DNA from: Clostridiales bacterium
GTDB taxonomy: Bacteria > Bacillota > Clostridia > Christensenellales > Aristaeellaceae
Assembly: GCA_024684375.1 (NCBI GenBank)
Contig: JAIKWZ010000018.1
Location: forward strand, 1 to 64,000
DNA: 64,000 nt
Direction: 5' to 3'
In this document: piece after piece, positions 49,860 through 58,445 of the stretch
Layout of the letters: the number at the start of each line of letters is the position of its first letter
Position numbering within the stretch: position 1 is the first letter of the stretch
Notes under the pieces: generated by a model
Told to the model about the DNA's origin: nothing
Databases searched by the model: none
What the model saw: only the letters and a program-made list of their open reading frames with translations
Made by a program: the position numbers and the translations under genes

Positions 49860-51110
49860 CTAATCCAGGAAACTCTGAGGCAGCGCGCCTGTCAGGGTTA
49901 TTATGGTCACGCGGGGCGGGTTGTTCAGGCGTCCGCGCAGCACGGTTCGGGAGTTGTTCCCCAGACCCTGCGAGGTATATACCTGTAAGCCGTCCACGCT
50001 GCGCAGCCCCTGCACATATTTTTCGGACGGGAACCAGCCGTATCTGGCAAGGATGTTGCTGTCCGCGTAGAGAGTGCCGATAAGGGGCAGCTTCCATTCA
50101 CCGCCGCAGTAGTGCCCTGCCAGTACCAGGTCGGGCGACGCGAAAAACCTCTTTTTCTGCTCCTCGGTCATGGCCGCCTGGGCGCGTGTGAGCTGAGAGT
50201 CCGCGGGCACCTCATGGGAAAGCATGATGATGATGTCGTCGTCGCTGATCTGGGGGATGAGGTCGTGTGATTTATAGAGGATGTTCCTGCGGTAGGTCGT
50301 AAGGGGGAGCGCTGAGCGGGATACGGATATGCCCTCCAGATAGCTTTCGTTCACCTGCTCCAACTCACTTTTATAGTCGTCAAGCGCCTTGTACAGGTCC
50401 AGGTTCAGGAAGGTGTCGGGCATGAGCCACAGGGAGGATGAGCCCCGTGTGAGCTTCACGGGCACGTCCAGGTATGTACAGCCCAGCTCCATGGCGCCCA
50501 GCACCCAGTCATCCAGCACCATTTCGTTCAATGTGAGGTTGCCGTCGCTTTCCCGGGGCTCGTCAAGCACCGGAACGGGATCGCTGTCCCCGGCGATGAA
50601 GTACATGGGCCTGCGCCCGTCCAGCTGGTTTATGAGGGCGTAAAATGGCTGGGTGTTGCCGCTTTCGCCCACCATGTCACCCAAAAACACCACGCAGTTA
50701 TAGCTTTCGCTGCCCAGCCTGCGCATCAGGGTGGACTGGTCCTGACCGAAGGAGCGGCCGTTCAGGTCGCTTATCACAAGTATCTTATAGCCTTCAAAGT
50801 CGTCAGGCAGGCCCGCCATCACCACGTTCACATGTTCTACGCCCACGGAGCGGTTGTTGAGTATCAGGGTGACCAGCACGATCAGCGCCACCATCATCAC
50901 CATGAAACCCGCGAAGGTGACTGCCCGGCCGAAGAGCTTGGGCTTTATGCGGTTTTCCTTCTCCTCAGGATTGGTGGTGAAGCTGTAATACAGGTTGAAT
51001 ACCCGTCCCAGTCCCCTGAAAAAACGGCGGAAAAACGATTGTTTGCGCCTGGCTTTTTTATTTTTGCCGGATTTGGCGGACTTTGCTTTGCGTTTGATCT
51101 GTTCAGGCAT
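49860..51110 (-). CDS. Membrane-anchored metallophosphoesterase-like protein with altered metal site
   Basis: This 416-residue protein has a strongly basic N-terminus (KRKAKSAKSGKNKKARRK), one helix (about 60-82) and an external calcineurin-like domain. Usual motifs are changed: LVISDLNG for DLHG, VVFLGDMVG for GD-x2-D, FIAGDSDP for GNHD, and LVLAGHYCGGE for GHTHGG. MLSHEVP keeps its His. Loss of several metal ligands suggests a weak or inactive enzyme or a different metal set. ATG 51110 has CAGGGACG before it; the TTG at 51140 is less likely. It is divergent from radA. Confidence 0.8.
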   Translation of the reverse strand: MPEQIKRKAKSAKSGKNKKARRKQSFFRRFFRGLGRVFNLYYSFTTNPEEKENRIKPKLFGRAVTFAGFMVMMVALIVLVTLILNNRSVGVEHVNVVMAGLPDDFEGYKILVISDLNGRSFGQDQSTLMRRLGSESYNCVVFLGDMVGESGNTQPFYALINQLDGRRPMYFIAGDSDPVPVLDEPRESDGNLTLNEMVLDDWVLGAMELGCTYLDVPVKLTRGSSSLWLMPDTFLNLDLYKALDDYKSELEQVNESYLEGISVSRSALPLTTYRRNILYKSHDLIPQISDDDIIIMLSHEVPADSQLTRAQAAMTEEQKKRFFASPDLVLAGHYCGGEWKLPLIGTLYADSNILARYGWFPSEKYVQGLRSVDGLQVYTSQGLGNNSRTVLRGRLNNPPRVTIITLTGALPQSFLD

Positions 51111-51123
51111 ATATCGTCCCTGC

Positions 51124-51152
51124 TTGCAAGAGTTTTTCAAGTCTGCTATAAT
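51124..51152 (+). promoter_or_regulatory. Promoter of radA
   Basis: TTGCAA (51124-51129) and TATAAT (51147-51152) are 17 nt apart, 29 nt before the radA start. Confidence 0.75.
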
Positions 51153-51181
51153 TAAACCACAAAATCCCGGAGATGTAAACC

Positions 51182-52567
51182 ATGCCGAAGGTTAAAACAA
51201 CTTACGTGTGCGCCTCCTGCGGCTACACCACGCCCAAATGGATGGGACGCTGCCCCGACTGCGGAAGCTGGAACAGCTTTAACGAGGAAACGCCCGTACA
51301 GGAGGCGCCGTCGCCGAAGCTCAAACGCCAGCCCGGGGGCGGCGCCGAGGCGCTGACCATAGACGAGATCCCGGAGGAGGGCGCCGGCCGCCTGTCCAGC
51401 GGTATAGGCGAGCTGGATCGAGTGCTGGGAGGCGGCGTGGTCGAAGGCAGCATGGTGCTTGTTGGGGGAGATCCCGGCATAGGCAAAAGCACTCTGCTCA
51501 CCCAATTGTCCGCCAATCTGTCCCAAAGCGGAGAAAGAGTGCTGTACGTTTCCGGAGAGGAATCCGCCAGACAGATAAAATTAAGAGCCACACGCCTTAA
51601 GGCGGGCGGCAGCGGCTTTTACGTGCTGAGCGAAAACGACATGGGGCTTATAGAGAACCGCATAAACCAGGTGCGGCCCCGCGTGTGCGTGATAGACTCG
51701 ATACAAACGATGTACCTTACCGATATCTCCTCAGCACCCGGATCCGTCACGCAGGTGAGGGAGTGCGCTTCCCGGCTGATGATGAACGCGAAGGCCAGCG
51801 GCACGGCGGTGTTTCTGGTGGGTCACGTCACCAAGGAGGGCAACATAGCGGGCCCCAGAGTGCTGGAGCATATGGTGGACGCCGTGCTGTACTTTGAAGG
51901 GGAAAGAAGCGGCAGATACAGGATACTCAGGGCGGTCAAAAACCGCTTCGGCAGCGTGAACGAATTGGGCATGTTCGAGATGACGGGCGAGGGCATGAAG
52001 GAAGTGCCCAACGCCAGTGAACTGCTTCTGAGCGAACGGGCCAGGGACGAGGCCGGCTGCGCGGTGATGTGCGCGCTGGAAGGCTCCCGCCCCCTGCTTA
52101 CGGATGTGCAGGCGCTGGTGACGCCCACCGTGTTCGGAAATCCCCGCAGGATGACCCAGGGCGTGGACCTGTCGCGCCTGTTCCTGCTGCTGGCGGTGAT
52201 GGAGAAACGCGCCGCGCTGAACCTGTACAACCAGGATGTGTATATCAACATCGCGGGCGGCCTGAGCCTGAGCGAGCCGGCGGCGGACCTGGCGGTATGC
52301 GCCGCGGTGGCTTCCGGTTTGAGGAACATAAACCTGGACAAGGAATGGGCGGTAATGGGCGAGGTAGGCCTCGCGGGTGAATTAAGGGGCATAACCCAGG
52401 CAGAAAGACGGCTTGCGGAATGCGCCAGACTGGGCTTCAAACACGCGCTGCTGCCAAAAGTGAATCTTAGGGGGCTCACTCCGCCCGAGGGCATAACGCC
52501 CCACGGGGCGGACACGCTGTTCGAGGCGTTCAGGCTGCTGGGGCTGTACAGGAAAGTTAATAACTGA
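51182..52567 (+). CDS. radA: DNA repair ATPase RadA
   Basis: RadA (461 residues) promotes branch migration in homologous recombination. The N-terminal zinc finger is CASCG..CPDCG (about 10-30). The RecA-like core has Walker A GGDPGIGKSTLL (about 98-109), the RadA-specific KNRFGSVNELGMF (about 255-267) and Walker B-like VCVIDSIQTM (about 166). A Lon-protease-like C-terminal domain (about 300-455) follows, with ISVLAD-type structure. The length is standard. It is not linked here to disA or clpC, the frequent Firmicutes neighbours. Confidence 0.97.
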   Translation: MPKVKTTYVCASCGYTTPKWMGRCPDCGSWNSFNEETPVQEAPSPKLKRQPGGGAEALTIDEIPEEGAGRLSSGIGELDRVLGGGVVEGSMVLVGGDPGIGKSTLLTQLSANLSQSGERVLYVSGEESARQIKLRATRLKAGGSGFYVLSENDMGLIENRINQVRPRVCVIDSIQTMYLTDISSAPGSVTQVRECASRLMMNAKASGTAVFLVGHVTKEGNIAGPRVLEHMVDAVLYFEGERSGRYRILRAVKNRFGSVNELGMFEMTGEGMKEVPNASELLLSERARDEAGCAVMCALEGSRPLLTDVQALVTPTVFGNPRRMTQGVDLSRLFLLLAVMEKRAALNLYNQDVYINIAGGLSLSEPAADLAVCAAVASGLRNINLDKEWAVMGEVGLAGELRGITQAERRLAECARLGFKHALLPKVNLRGLTPPEGITPHGADTLFEAFRLLGLYRKVNN

Positions 52568-52570
52568 CAG

Positions 52571-53128
52571 CTATTTTTCCGGCCAGGGCAGCAGCTTTTC
52601 GCCTTTTACCAGAAACGCCTTTTCTGCCAGGCGCGCAAGGGGCGAATCGGAGAGGGAATCGGAGCAGAACTCGTTTATGGCCGCTTCGGGGTATTCTTCA
52701 CGGAAGCGGCGCACCTTTTCCTCGCCGTGGCAGTTGAGGCCGGAGTACATGCCGGTACGCTCGTCAACGGGAGAAGCGATCACGCTGTTCACCCCAAGCC
52801 GTGCCATGGCGTGGGCTACCAGGAACTCGGGCGAGGCGGAGATGATTACGTCGTCTGCCCGTTTCCGGCGCAGATAATACGCTTTCACGCGGCTCATGTG
52901 CCTGTCCCAGAAAGCGGAAAGCTCCTTTTCAGGGTCGGCAAGGTCGTTAAGATAGCCGAACATGTGCTGCTTAAAGCGCTGCTTGTCCTTTTTGAGGTAT
53001 TTAAAGGCATACCATGCCACCCCGGGCAGCCGCTGGAGGATCTTCGGGTGCCGCCTTAAGCACCAGACATAAAACAGAAAACTGGAATCGCCGCGGATGA
53101 CCGTGTTGTCGAAATCGTAAACGTTCAT
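52571..53128 (-). CDS. HAD-IB family phosphatase
   Basis: This 185-residue HAD hydrolase has the nucleophile motif VYDFDNTVIRGDSS (about 3-16), motif II DVIISASPEFL (about 92-102), the Lys of motif III in HGEEKVRRF and motif IV FCSDSLSDSP (about 158-167). A helical C1 cap lies at about 18-85. The group includes phosphoserine and lipid-phosphate phosphatases such as PgpC-like enzymes. The DFDNT form and cap length fit that group, but the substrate is not proven. ATG 53128 has GGGGAGGG upstream. Confidence 0.9.
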   Translation of the reverse strand: MNVYDFDNTVIRGDSSFLFYVWCLRRHPKILQRLPGVAWYAFKYLKKDKQRFKQHMFGYLNDLADPEKELSAFWDRHMSRVKAYYLRRKRADDVIISASPEFLVAHAMARLGVNSVIASPVDERTGMYSGLNCHGEEKVRRFREEYPEAAINEFCSDSLSDSPLARLAEKAFLVKGEKLLPWPEK

Positions 53129-53192
53129 AACGCCCTCCCCTATAATACAATAGTTCGGCGGGGCGGGGGCAAAATCCTGTAAGGAGACTGAA

Positions 53193-54089
53193 ATGCTTTT
53201 TAATCTCAGCGAAATAATGTCCGATCCACTGCAGTTTCTGAAAAGCCTGCTCATAATGCTGCCCGGCATACTGCTTGCGCTGTCCATACACGAGTGCGCT
53301 CACGGCTGGGTGGCGGAAAGGTGCGGGGACGACACCGCGCGCCTCATGGGGCGCATCACGCTTAACCCCCTTAAGCACATAGACCCGCTGGGCTTCGCCA
53401 TGATGTTCCTGGCGGGCTTCGGCTGGGCAAAACCCGTGCCGGTAAATCCGCTGAAATACAAAAACTACCGCAGGGACGATCTTAAGGTGTCACTGGCGGG
53501 CATCATGGCCAACCTGGCGCTGTTTTTCGTGTGCTTTATCGTGCTGGCGCTGATCTTTACCGCGGCGCTGGCCAGACTGCCGGAATATAATAGCATCTCC
53601 GCCGCCATACAGGGCGCGGAAGAGAGCAGCTTTATAACCGTTTACGGCGGACACAGAAGCATAATGTACTTTTATGAGGGCCAGATGTACTACCAGCCGG
53701 TGGACGATATGCTGTCCTATGTGTACTTTGCTTTCGGTGCTCCGGATATCATAGTCGCGCCCGCCTTCGGCACGGTCGTTTCCGTGCTGTACCAGATCGT
53801 CGTATACTGCATGATAATCAACATAGGTCTTGCGGTGTTCAACCTTATCCCCGTGCCGCCTTTCGACGGCTACCACGTGCTGAACGATCTGGTGTTCAAA
53901 CAGGACCTGTTCGCCCAGCAGCGGACCGCCCGCATAGCCAGCGGCGTGCTTTGGGGGCTGATACTTCTGGGCAATTACAACGAGAACCTCGATATAATAG
54001 GCAAGCTGCTCAACTGGGCGAGGAGCGGTTTGATAAACAGCCTGCTGGCGGGGCTCAAACTGATCCTGTCAGGGATGGGGCTGGTCTGA
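53193..54089 (+). CDS. Site-2 protease family membrane metalloprotease (M50)
   Basis: This 298-residue M50B-type protein has the zinc motif LSIHECAHGWVAE (HExxH at about 31-35) in helix 1. A second metal motif is NLIPVPPFDGYHVLND (about 215-230), where Asp is the third ligand. Six helices are visible, with an external insert at about 120-175. Family members of the YwhC type have unknown targets. The scpA start overlaps its stop by one base, a pairing often seen in Clostridia. Confidence 0.93.
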   Translation: MLFNLSEIMSDPLQFLKSLLIMLPGILLALSIHECAHGWVAERCGDDTARLMGRITLNPLKHIDPLGFAMMFLAGFGWAKPVPVNPLKYKNYRRDDLKVSLAGIMANLALFFVCFIVLALIFTAALARLPEYNSISAAIQGAEESSFITVYGGHRSIMYFYEGQMYYQPVDDMLSYVYFAFGAPDIIVAPAFGTVVSVLYQIVVYCMIINIGLAVFNLIPVPPFDGYHVLNDLVFKQDLFAQQRTARIASGVLWGLILLGNYNENLDIIGKLLNWARSGLINSLLAGLKLILSGMGLV

Positions 54090-54832
54090 TGGCGTACGTA
54101 GTAGAGCTTAAAAAATACCAGTACACCGGGCCGCTCGACCTGCTGCTTGACCTGGTGCACGAGGCAAAAATAGATATAAAAGACATTTTCATCTCCGAGA
54201 TCACGTCCCAGTATCTGGAGAGCATGAGCCAGATCGGTGACCTGGATATGGACTCCGCCAGCGAGTTTCTGGCCATGGCGGCGCTTTTGATGGAGATAAA
54301 GAGCCGCTCGCTTCTGCCCAAGCCGCCCGAGCCTGTGGATCCGGACGCGGAGACGCCCGAGCAGGCGCTCATCCGCCAGCTGGAGGAATACAAGCGCTTC
54401 AAGGAGCTGTCCGGGGAAATGCGTTTGCTTGAAGAGGCGGCGGGCGAGCTTTATACCAAGCTGCCGGAGGAGTATCCCCTGCCGCCGCCCACCATAGAGC
54501 TAACGGGGCTGACTCTCTCCGCCCTTACCAAGGCCTTCGGCCGCGTGCTCAGGCGCTTAAACGAGCTGGCGGAGACGGAGAAGTTCGACGCGTTCTCACG
54601 CAGGGAGGTGCGCCGCGAGGCCTACACGGTGGCCCAGTGCATGACCCTGATACTTGAAAAGACACGAAAAGGCCCCGTGAGCTTTTTCGACCTGTTCCTG
54701 GGGGACTTTGACCGGGAAGAAGTCATCAGCGTGTTCCTGGCGCTGCTGGAGCTGCTCAAAAACGGGCGCGTCACCGCGCGGCAGGACGAGGGCTACGGGG
54801 ACATCACCATCGAAAGGCGGGCGGAAAAGTGA
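54089..54832 (+). CDS. scpA: Segregation and condensation protein A
   Basis: ScpA (247 residues) is the kleisin of the bacterial SMC complex. It begins YTGPLDLLLDLVHEAKIDIKD, the N-terminal SMC-neck helix region. ASEFLAMAALLMEIKSRSLLP (about 64-84) follows. A winged-helix C-terminus has GPVSFFDLFLGDFDREEVISVFLALLEL (about 195-222). scpB normally follows but is absent; a GNAT gene takes its place, so scpB must be elsewhere. Confidence 0.95.
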   Translation: MAYVVELKKYQYTGPLDLLLDLVHEAKIDIKDIFISEITSQYLESMSQIGDLDMDSASEFLAMAALLMEIKSRSLLPKPPEPVDPDAETPEQALIRQLEEYKRFKELSGEMRLLEEAAGELYTKLPEEYPLPPPTIELTGLTLSALTKAFGRVLRRLNELAETEKFDAFSRREVRREAYTVAQCMTLILEKTRKGPVSFFDLFLGDFDREEVISVFLALLELLKNGRVTARQDEGYGDITIERRAEK

Positions 54833-55311
54833 GTCTGAGGCCTGCGCAGCAGCGCGACGGGGAGCTGCTGGAAAACCTGTTCAACCTATACCGCAACGAT
54901 CTGAGCTTCTGCGCTAAGGAGTTCCGCTTTCTGGACGGCAGGGGCTACTTCGAGCGGGGCATTTCAAGGCAGCTTCTGCCCTTCGGGGACGGGGTGGAAA
55001 CGTACATAATCGAGGATGAGAGCCATCCCGTGGGACTGATCGCGGTCACGGGAGAGGCCTATGCACTGCCCGGCTGCGCCTGGAGGTTTCAGGAGCTTTA
55101 CCTTATCCGTCCCGCGAGGGGACGGGGCCTGGCGCTTGAGGCGGCGCGCGGGCTGCTGGGCAGCCACCCCGGCAGGTGGTGCCTGAGCGTGTACACCGAC
55201 AACCTGCCCGCGTACGCTTTTTGGAAAAAGCTGATCTCCTCAAATGGACGGCTTATCAGCGAGGCGCCGGGCGAGGAAGGAATGACCGACATAATATTCG
55301 AAACCATATAA
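54829..55311 (+). CDS. GNAT family N-acetyltransferase
   Basis: This 160-residue protein starts at GTG 54829, overlapping the scpA stop (GTGA). Motif A is QELYLIRPARGRGLALEAARG (about 85-105; RGRGLA). Motif B is TDNLPAYAFWKKLI (about 124-137). The substrate is unknown. It occupies the usual scpB position in the operon. Confidence 0.85.
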   Translation: MSLRPAQQRDGELLENLFNLYRNDLSFCAKEFRFLDGRGYFERGISRQLLPFGDGVETYIIEDESHPVGLIAVTGEAYALPGCAWRFQELYLIRPARGRGLALEAARGLLGSHPGRWCLSVYTDNLPAYAFWKKLISSNGRLISEAPGEEGMTDIIFETI

Positions 55312-55323
55312 AGGAGCTTGGTT

Positions 55324-56409
55324 ATGAAGATAAGGATTTCCCCTTTCGGCAGGGCGTTTGGCAAAGAGGCGTTTTTGTTCACGCTGACCACATCAAAGGG
55401 CGCGAGCCTGTCGGTGACCAACGTGGCGGGCGCGGTGACCGACATCAGGATGCCCGACAAAAAGGGCAATATCGCGTCCGTGGCGCTGGGCTTTTCCGAC
55501 GCGAAGCAGTACCAGAAGAATCCCGGCTATCTGGGCGCGCTGATCGGCCCCGTGGGCAACAGGGTGAAGGGCGCGCAGTTCGATTTTAACGGCAGGCACT
55601 ACGTCTTCACGCCCAATGAGGGCGCGACGCTTCTGCACTCCGGAGACTTCGGCTTCCACACCCGCGTGTGGGACGCTTCCCTTGAATGCGACGGGAGCGC
55701 GGGCAGGATCATACTGACCCAGCGTTTCGAGGAAAAGGACACGGGTTTCCCCGGGAATCTGGACGCGAAGGTCACCTATACCTTAAACGAGTTGAACGAA
55801 GTCAGGATAGATTACGAGATCGCTTCAGATGCGCCCACCTTCGTTTCCCCGACCAACCACACTTACTTTAACCTCGGCGCGGCGGAGGGCAGAAGGCTTC
55901 CAAGAGTGGATCGCATGAAGGCGAAGGTGTTTGCGGAACGTTTTACCGCAATAGACGAGCACTCAATCCCCGTGGGCGCGCGCAAGGTGGAAGGCACTCC
56001 CCTTGACCTGCGTGAGTGGACGCGCCTGGGCGACCGTATGAACGCCGCCGATGAGCAGATCAGGAACGGCACCGGCATAGACCACAACTTTATACTATCC
56101 TCGGATAAAGACCTGACTGGCCTGCGCCCCGCGGCGGAAGTGTTCGACCCCGTTACGGGCCGCGCGATGCGGGTATATACCGATATGCCTTCTGTACAGC
56201 TGTACACGGGCAACTTCCTTTCCCGCAGGGACGGCGTCAAGGGGGTCAGCTACGGCATGCGGCGGGCGCTGTGCCTGGAGACGCAGTGCGCTCCCGACAG
56301 CATCCACCACCCGGACGAGGCGGGCTACGATATAGCTGCTGTAGACGCGGAGCATCCTTTCAGGTCTTCCACCGTGTACGCGTTTTCGGTGAAGAATGAG
56401 CGAGTTTAA
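55324..56409 (+). CDS. Aldose 1-epimerase (galactose mutarotase)
   Basis: This 361-residue GalM-type protein has YLGALIGPVGNRVKG (about 68-82), TLLHSGDFGFHTRVWD (His near 105), SPTNHTYFNLG (about 177-187; catalytic His) and EHSIPVGARKVEGTPLDLR (about 215-233). The catalytic Glu is in the C-terminal part. It interconverts the anomers of aldoses. ATG 55324 has AAGGAG 7 nt before it. It may serve the sugar taken up by the ABC system, but lies in a different operon, just before rsmH. Confidence 0.93.
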   Translation: MKIRISPFGRAFGKEAFLFTLTTSKGASLSVTNVAGAVTDIRMPDKKGNIASVALGFSDAKQYQKNPGYLGALIGPVGNRVKGAQFDFNGRHYVFTPNEGATLLHSGDFGFHTRVWDASLECDGSAGRIILTQRFEEKDTGFPGNLDAKVTYTLNELNEVRIDYEIASDAPTFVSPTNHTYFNLGAAEGRRLPRVDRMKAKVFAERFTAIDEHSIPVGARKVEGTPLDLREWTRLGDRMNAADEQIRNGTGIDHNFILSSDKDLTGLRPAAEVFDPVTGRAMRVYTDMPSVQLYTGNFLSRRDGVKGVSYGMRRALCLETQCAPDSIHHPDEAGYDIAAVDAEHPFRSSTVYAFSVKNERV

Positions 56410-57343
56410 GCACCTTCCGGTACTGCTTAATGAATGCCTTGAAGGGCTGAACATCAAGCCTGACGGGGTGTATCTGGACGGCACGCTCGGCGGAGGCGGA
56501 CATTCCGGGGAGATACTCAAGCGTCTCGCCTCGGGACACCTGTACGGCATAGACCGGGATATGGACGCCATACACGCCGCTTCCCTGCACTTGGAGGAGC
56601 TGGGCGTGACGGACAGGTTCACTCCCGTGCACGGCAATTTCCATGACGCGAAAAGCCTGCTTAAAGCTCAGGGCGTGGACGTGCTTGACGGCGCGCTGGC
56701 CGACCTGGGCGTGTCCAGTTACCAGCTGGACGCGGGGGAAAGGGGCTTCAGCTATAACGGAGACAATCCCCTTGATATGCGCATGGACGCCTCCCAGAGC
56801 CTGAGCGCCGCGGACATAGTGAACGGCTATTCCGCGGAAGAGCTCACCCGAGTGCTCAGGGACTGGGGGGAGGAAAACTGGGCGGCGCAAATAGCGCGTG
56901 TGATATGCGACCGCAGAAAGCTCGCGCCAATAACCACCACGGGACAGCTTGTGGCCGTTATCGATGCCGCCATACCCAAAAAGATTAGGGCCAGGGACGG
57001 GTCGCACCCCGCCCGGCGCACTTTTCAGGCGCTCCGCATAGAAGTCAACGACGAGCTGGCGCCGCTTGAAAAGGCGCTGGAGGACATATTCTCGATGCTC
57101 AGGCCCGGCGGGCGGCTGTGCGTGATAACCTTTCACTCGCTGGAAGACAGGATAGTCAAAAACCTGTTCAGGCGCCTGAGCGACCCCTGCACCTGCCCCA
57201 AAAGCTTCCCCGTGTGCGTGTGCGGCAAAAAACCGACTGCCCGGCTCATCACCCGCAGACCGATCACCGCGTCGGAGGAGGAGCTGGAAGCCAATCCCCG
57301 CGCCCGCAGCGCGAGCCTGCGCATAGCCGAAAAGCTGAAATAA
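56396..57343 (+). CDS. rsmH: 16S rRNA (cytosine1402-N4)-methyltransferase
   Basis: RsmH (315 residues) methylates C1402 in the decoding centre. It begins FKHLPVLLNECLEGL and has the SAM loop DGTLGGGGHSGEIL (about 25-38). VLADLGVSS-type ALADLGVSSYQLD (about 97-109) and HPARRTFQALRIEVNDE (about 202-218) follow, with TFHSLEDRIVK (about 242-252). It normally heads the mra/dcw cell-wall cluster with ftsL and ftsI, but here it overlaps an epimerase and is followed by RNA-modification genes, so it is relocated from dcw. Confidence 0.97.
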   Translation: MSEFKHLPVLLNECLEGLNIKPDGVYLDGTLGGGGHSGEILKRLASGHLYGIDRDMDAIHAASLHLEELGVTDRFTPVHGNFHDAKSLLKAQGVDVLDGALADLGVSSYQLDAGERGFSYNGDNPLDMRMDASQSLSAADIVNGYSAEELTRVLRDWGEENWAAQIARVICDRRKLAPITTTGQLVAVIDAAIPKKIRARDGSHPARRTFQALRIEVNDELAPLEKALEDIFSMLRPGGRLCVITFHSLEDRIVKNLFRRLSDPCTCPKSFPVCVCGKKPTARLITRRPITASEEELEANPRARSASLRIAEKLK

Positions 57344-57353
57344 ACGGAGCAAG

Positions 57354-58445
57354 ATGGTAAAAGAACTGACGCTGCCATTTGGCACGCTCAAACTGCCCGC
57401 GTTCTTCCCGGACGCGACGCTGGGCGTGGTCAGGTGCCTGGACGCCGCGGACGCTTTGGACGCCTGCTGCCCGGGGCTGGAAATGAACACCTGGCATCTT
57501 TACAACCGCCCCGGCGCGAAGCTAATAAAGGCGGCAGGCGGCCTGCGCCGCTTTACCGGGTGGCAGGGCGCGATACTCACCGATTCGGGAGGCTTCCAGC
57601 TGTATTCCCAGATACGGGAAAACCCGGACTACGGTGAGATACGTGAAAAGGAGATCCTGTTCCGCCCCGACCTTAAAGGCGAAAAGGTGCATTACACCCC
57701 CGAAAAGTGCATACAGGCCCAGTTCAATTACTCAAGCGACATAATGATGGCGCTGGATCTGTGCACTCACCCGAACGATCCGATCGAGGCGCAGGAAAGA
57801 AGCGTATACCTGACCGTGAAGTGGGGCGTCCGCTGCCGGGAGGAGTACGACCGCCTGGTCAAAAACGTGAAGGGCCCCCGCCCGCTGCTCTTCGGCATAG
57901 TGCAGGGCGGCGCGGACAGAAGCGTGCGCATGAAATGCGGCGAGGAACTGGAAAAGATAGGCTTCGACGGCTACGGCTTCGGCGGCTGGCCCACGGACGA
58001 GAACGGCAAGCTGTATAAAGAAGTGCTTCAGATGGCGGCCGACGCGATGCCGGACAACAAGGTCAAGTACGCCATGGGCGTGGGCCGGCCGGAAGAGATC
58101 GCGTTTTTGTACAGGATGGGCTACAGCCTGTTCGACTGCGTGATACCCTCGCGCGAAGCCCGCCATATGCGCCTGTACGCTTTCCTGCCCGGGCAGGACA
58201 CGCCGGAGGGCGTAATACGGGAAGACGGAAAGTTTTACCGCTTCGTGTACATCATGGACGACGCCTGCACCCGTGACTTCGACCCAATAGATCCCACCTG
58301 CGACTGTCCCGTGTGCCAAAAGTACTCCAAGGCGTTTTTGCAGCACCTGTTCAGGGTAGGCGACAGCGCCGCCATGCGCCTGGCTACGATACACAACCTG
58401 CGCTTCTATTCCCGCTTGATGGAGAAGCTGGGGGAGGCGCTATGA
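57354..58445 (+). CDS. tRNA-guanine transglycosylase family protein, divergent
   Basis: This 363-residue protein has the TGT barrel motifs: ILTDSGGFQLYSQ (about 77-89), FGIVQGGADRSVR (about 181-193), DGYGFGGWP (about 203-211) and LFDCVIPSREAR with the nucleophile Asp (about 258-269). The zinc site is CDCPVCQKYSKAFLQHL near the C-terminus. TGT swaps G34 for preQ1. Differences from housekeeping TGT include EMNTWHLYNRP for GNTFHLWLRP and FGGWPTDE for the IGGLSVGE base-recognition loop, so the base inserted may differ. It overlaps the next methyltransferase gene by 4 nt. Confidence 0.87.
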   Translation: MVKELTLPFGTLKLPAFFPDATLGVVRCLDAADALDACCPGLEMNTWHLYNRPGAKLIKAAGGLRRFTGWQGAILTDSGGFQLYSQIRENPDYGEIREKEILFRPDLKGEKVHYTPEKCIQAQFNYSSDIMMALDLCTHPNDPIEAQERSVYLTVKWGVRCREEYDRLVKNVKGPRPLLFGIVQGGADRSVRMKCGEELEKIGFDGYGFGGWPTDENGKLYKEVLQMAADAMPDNKVKYAMGVGRPEEIAFLYRMGYSLFDCVIPSREARHMRLYAFLPGQDTPEGVIREDGKFYRFVYIMDDACTRDFDPIDPTCDCPVCQKYSKAFLQHLFRVGDSAAMRLATIHNLRFYSRLMEKLGEAL

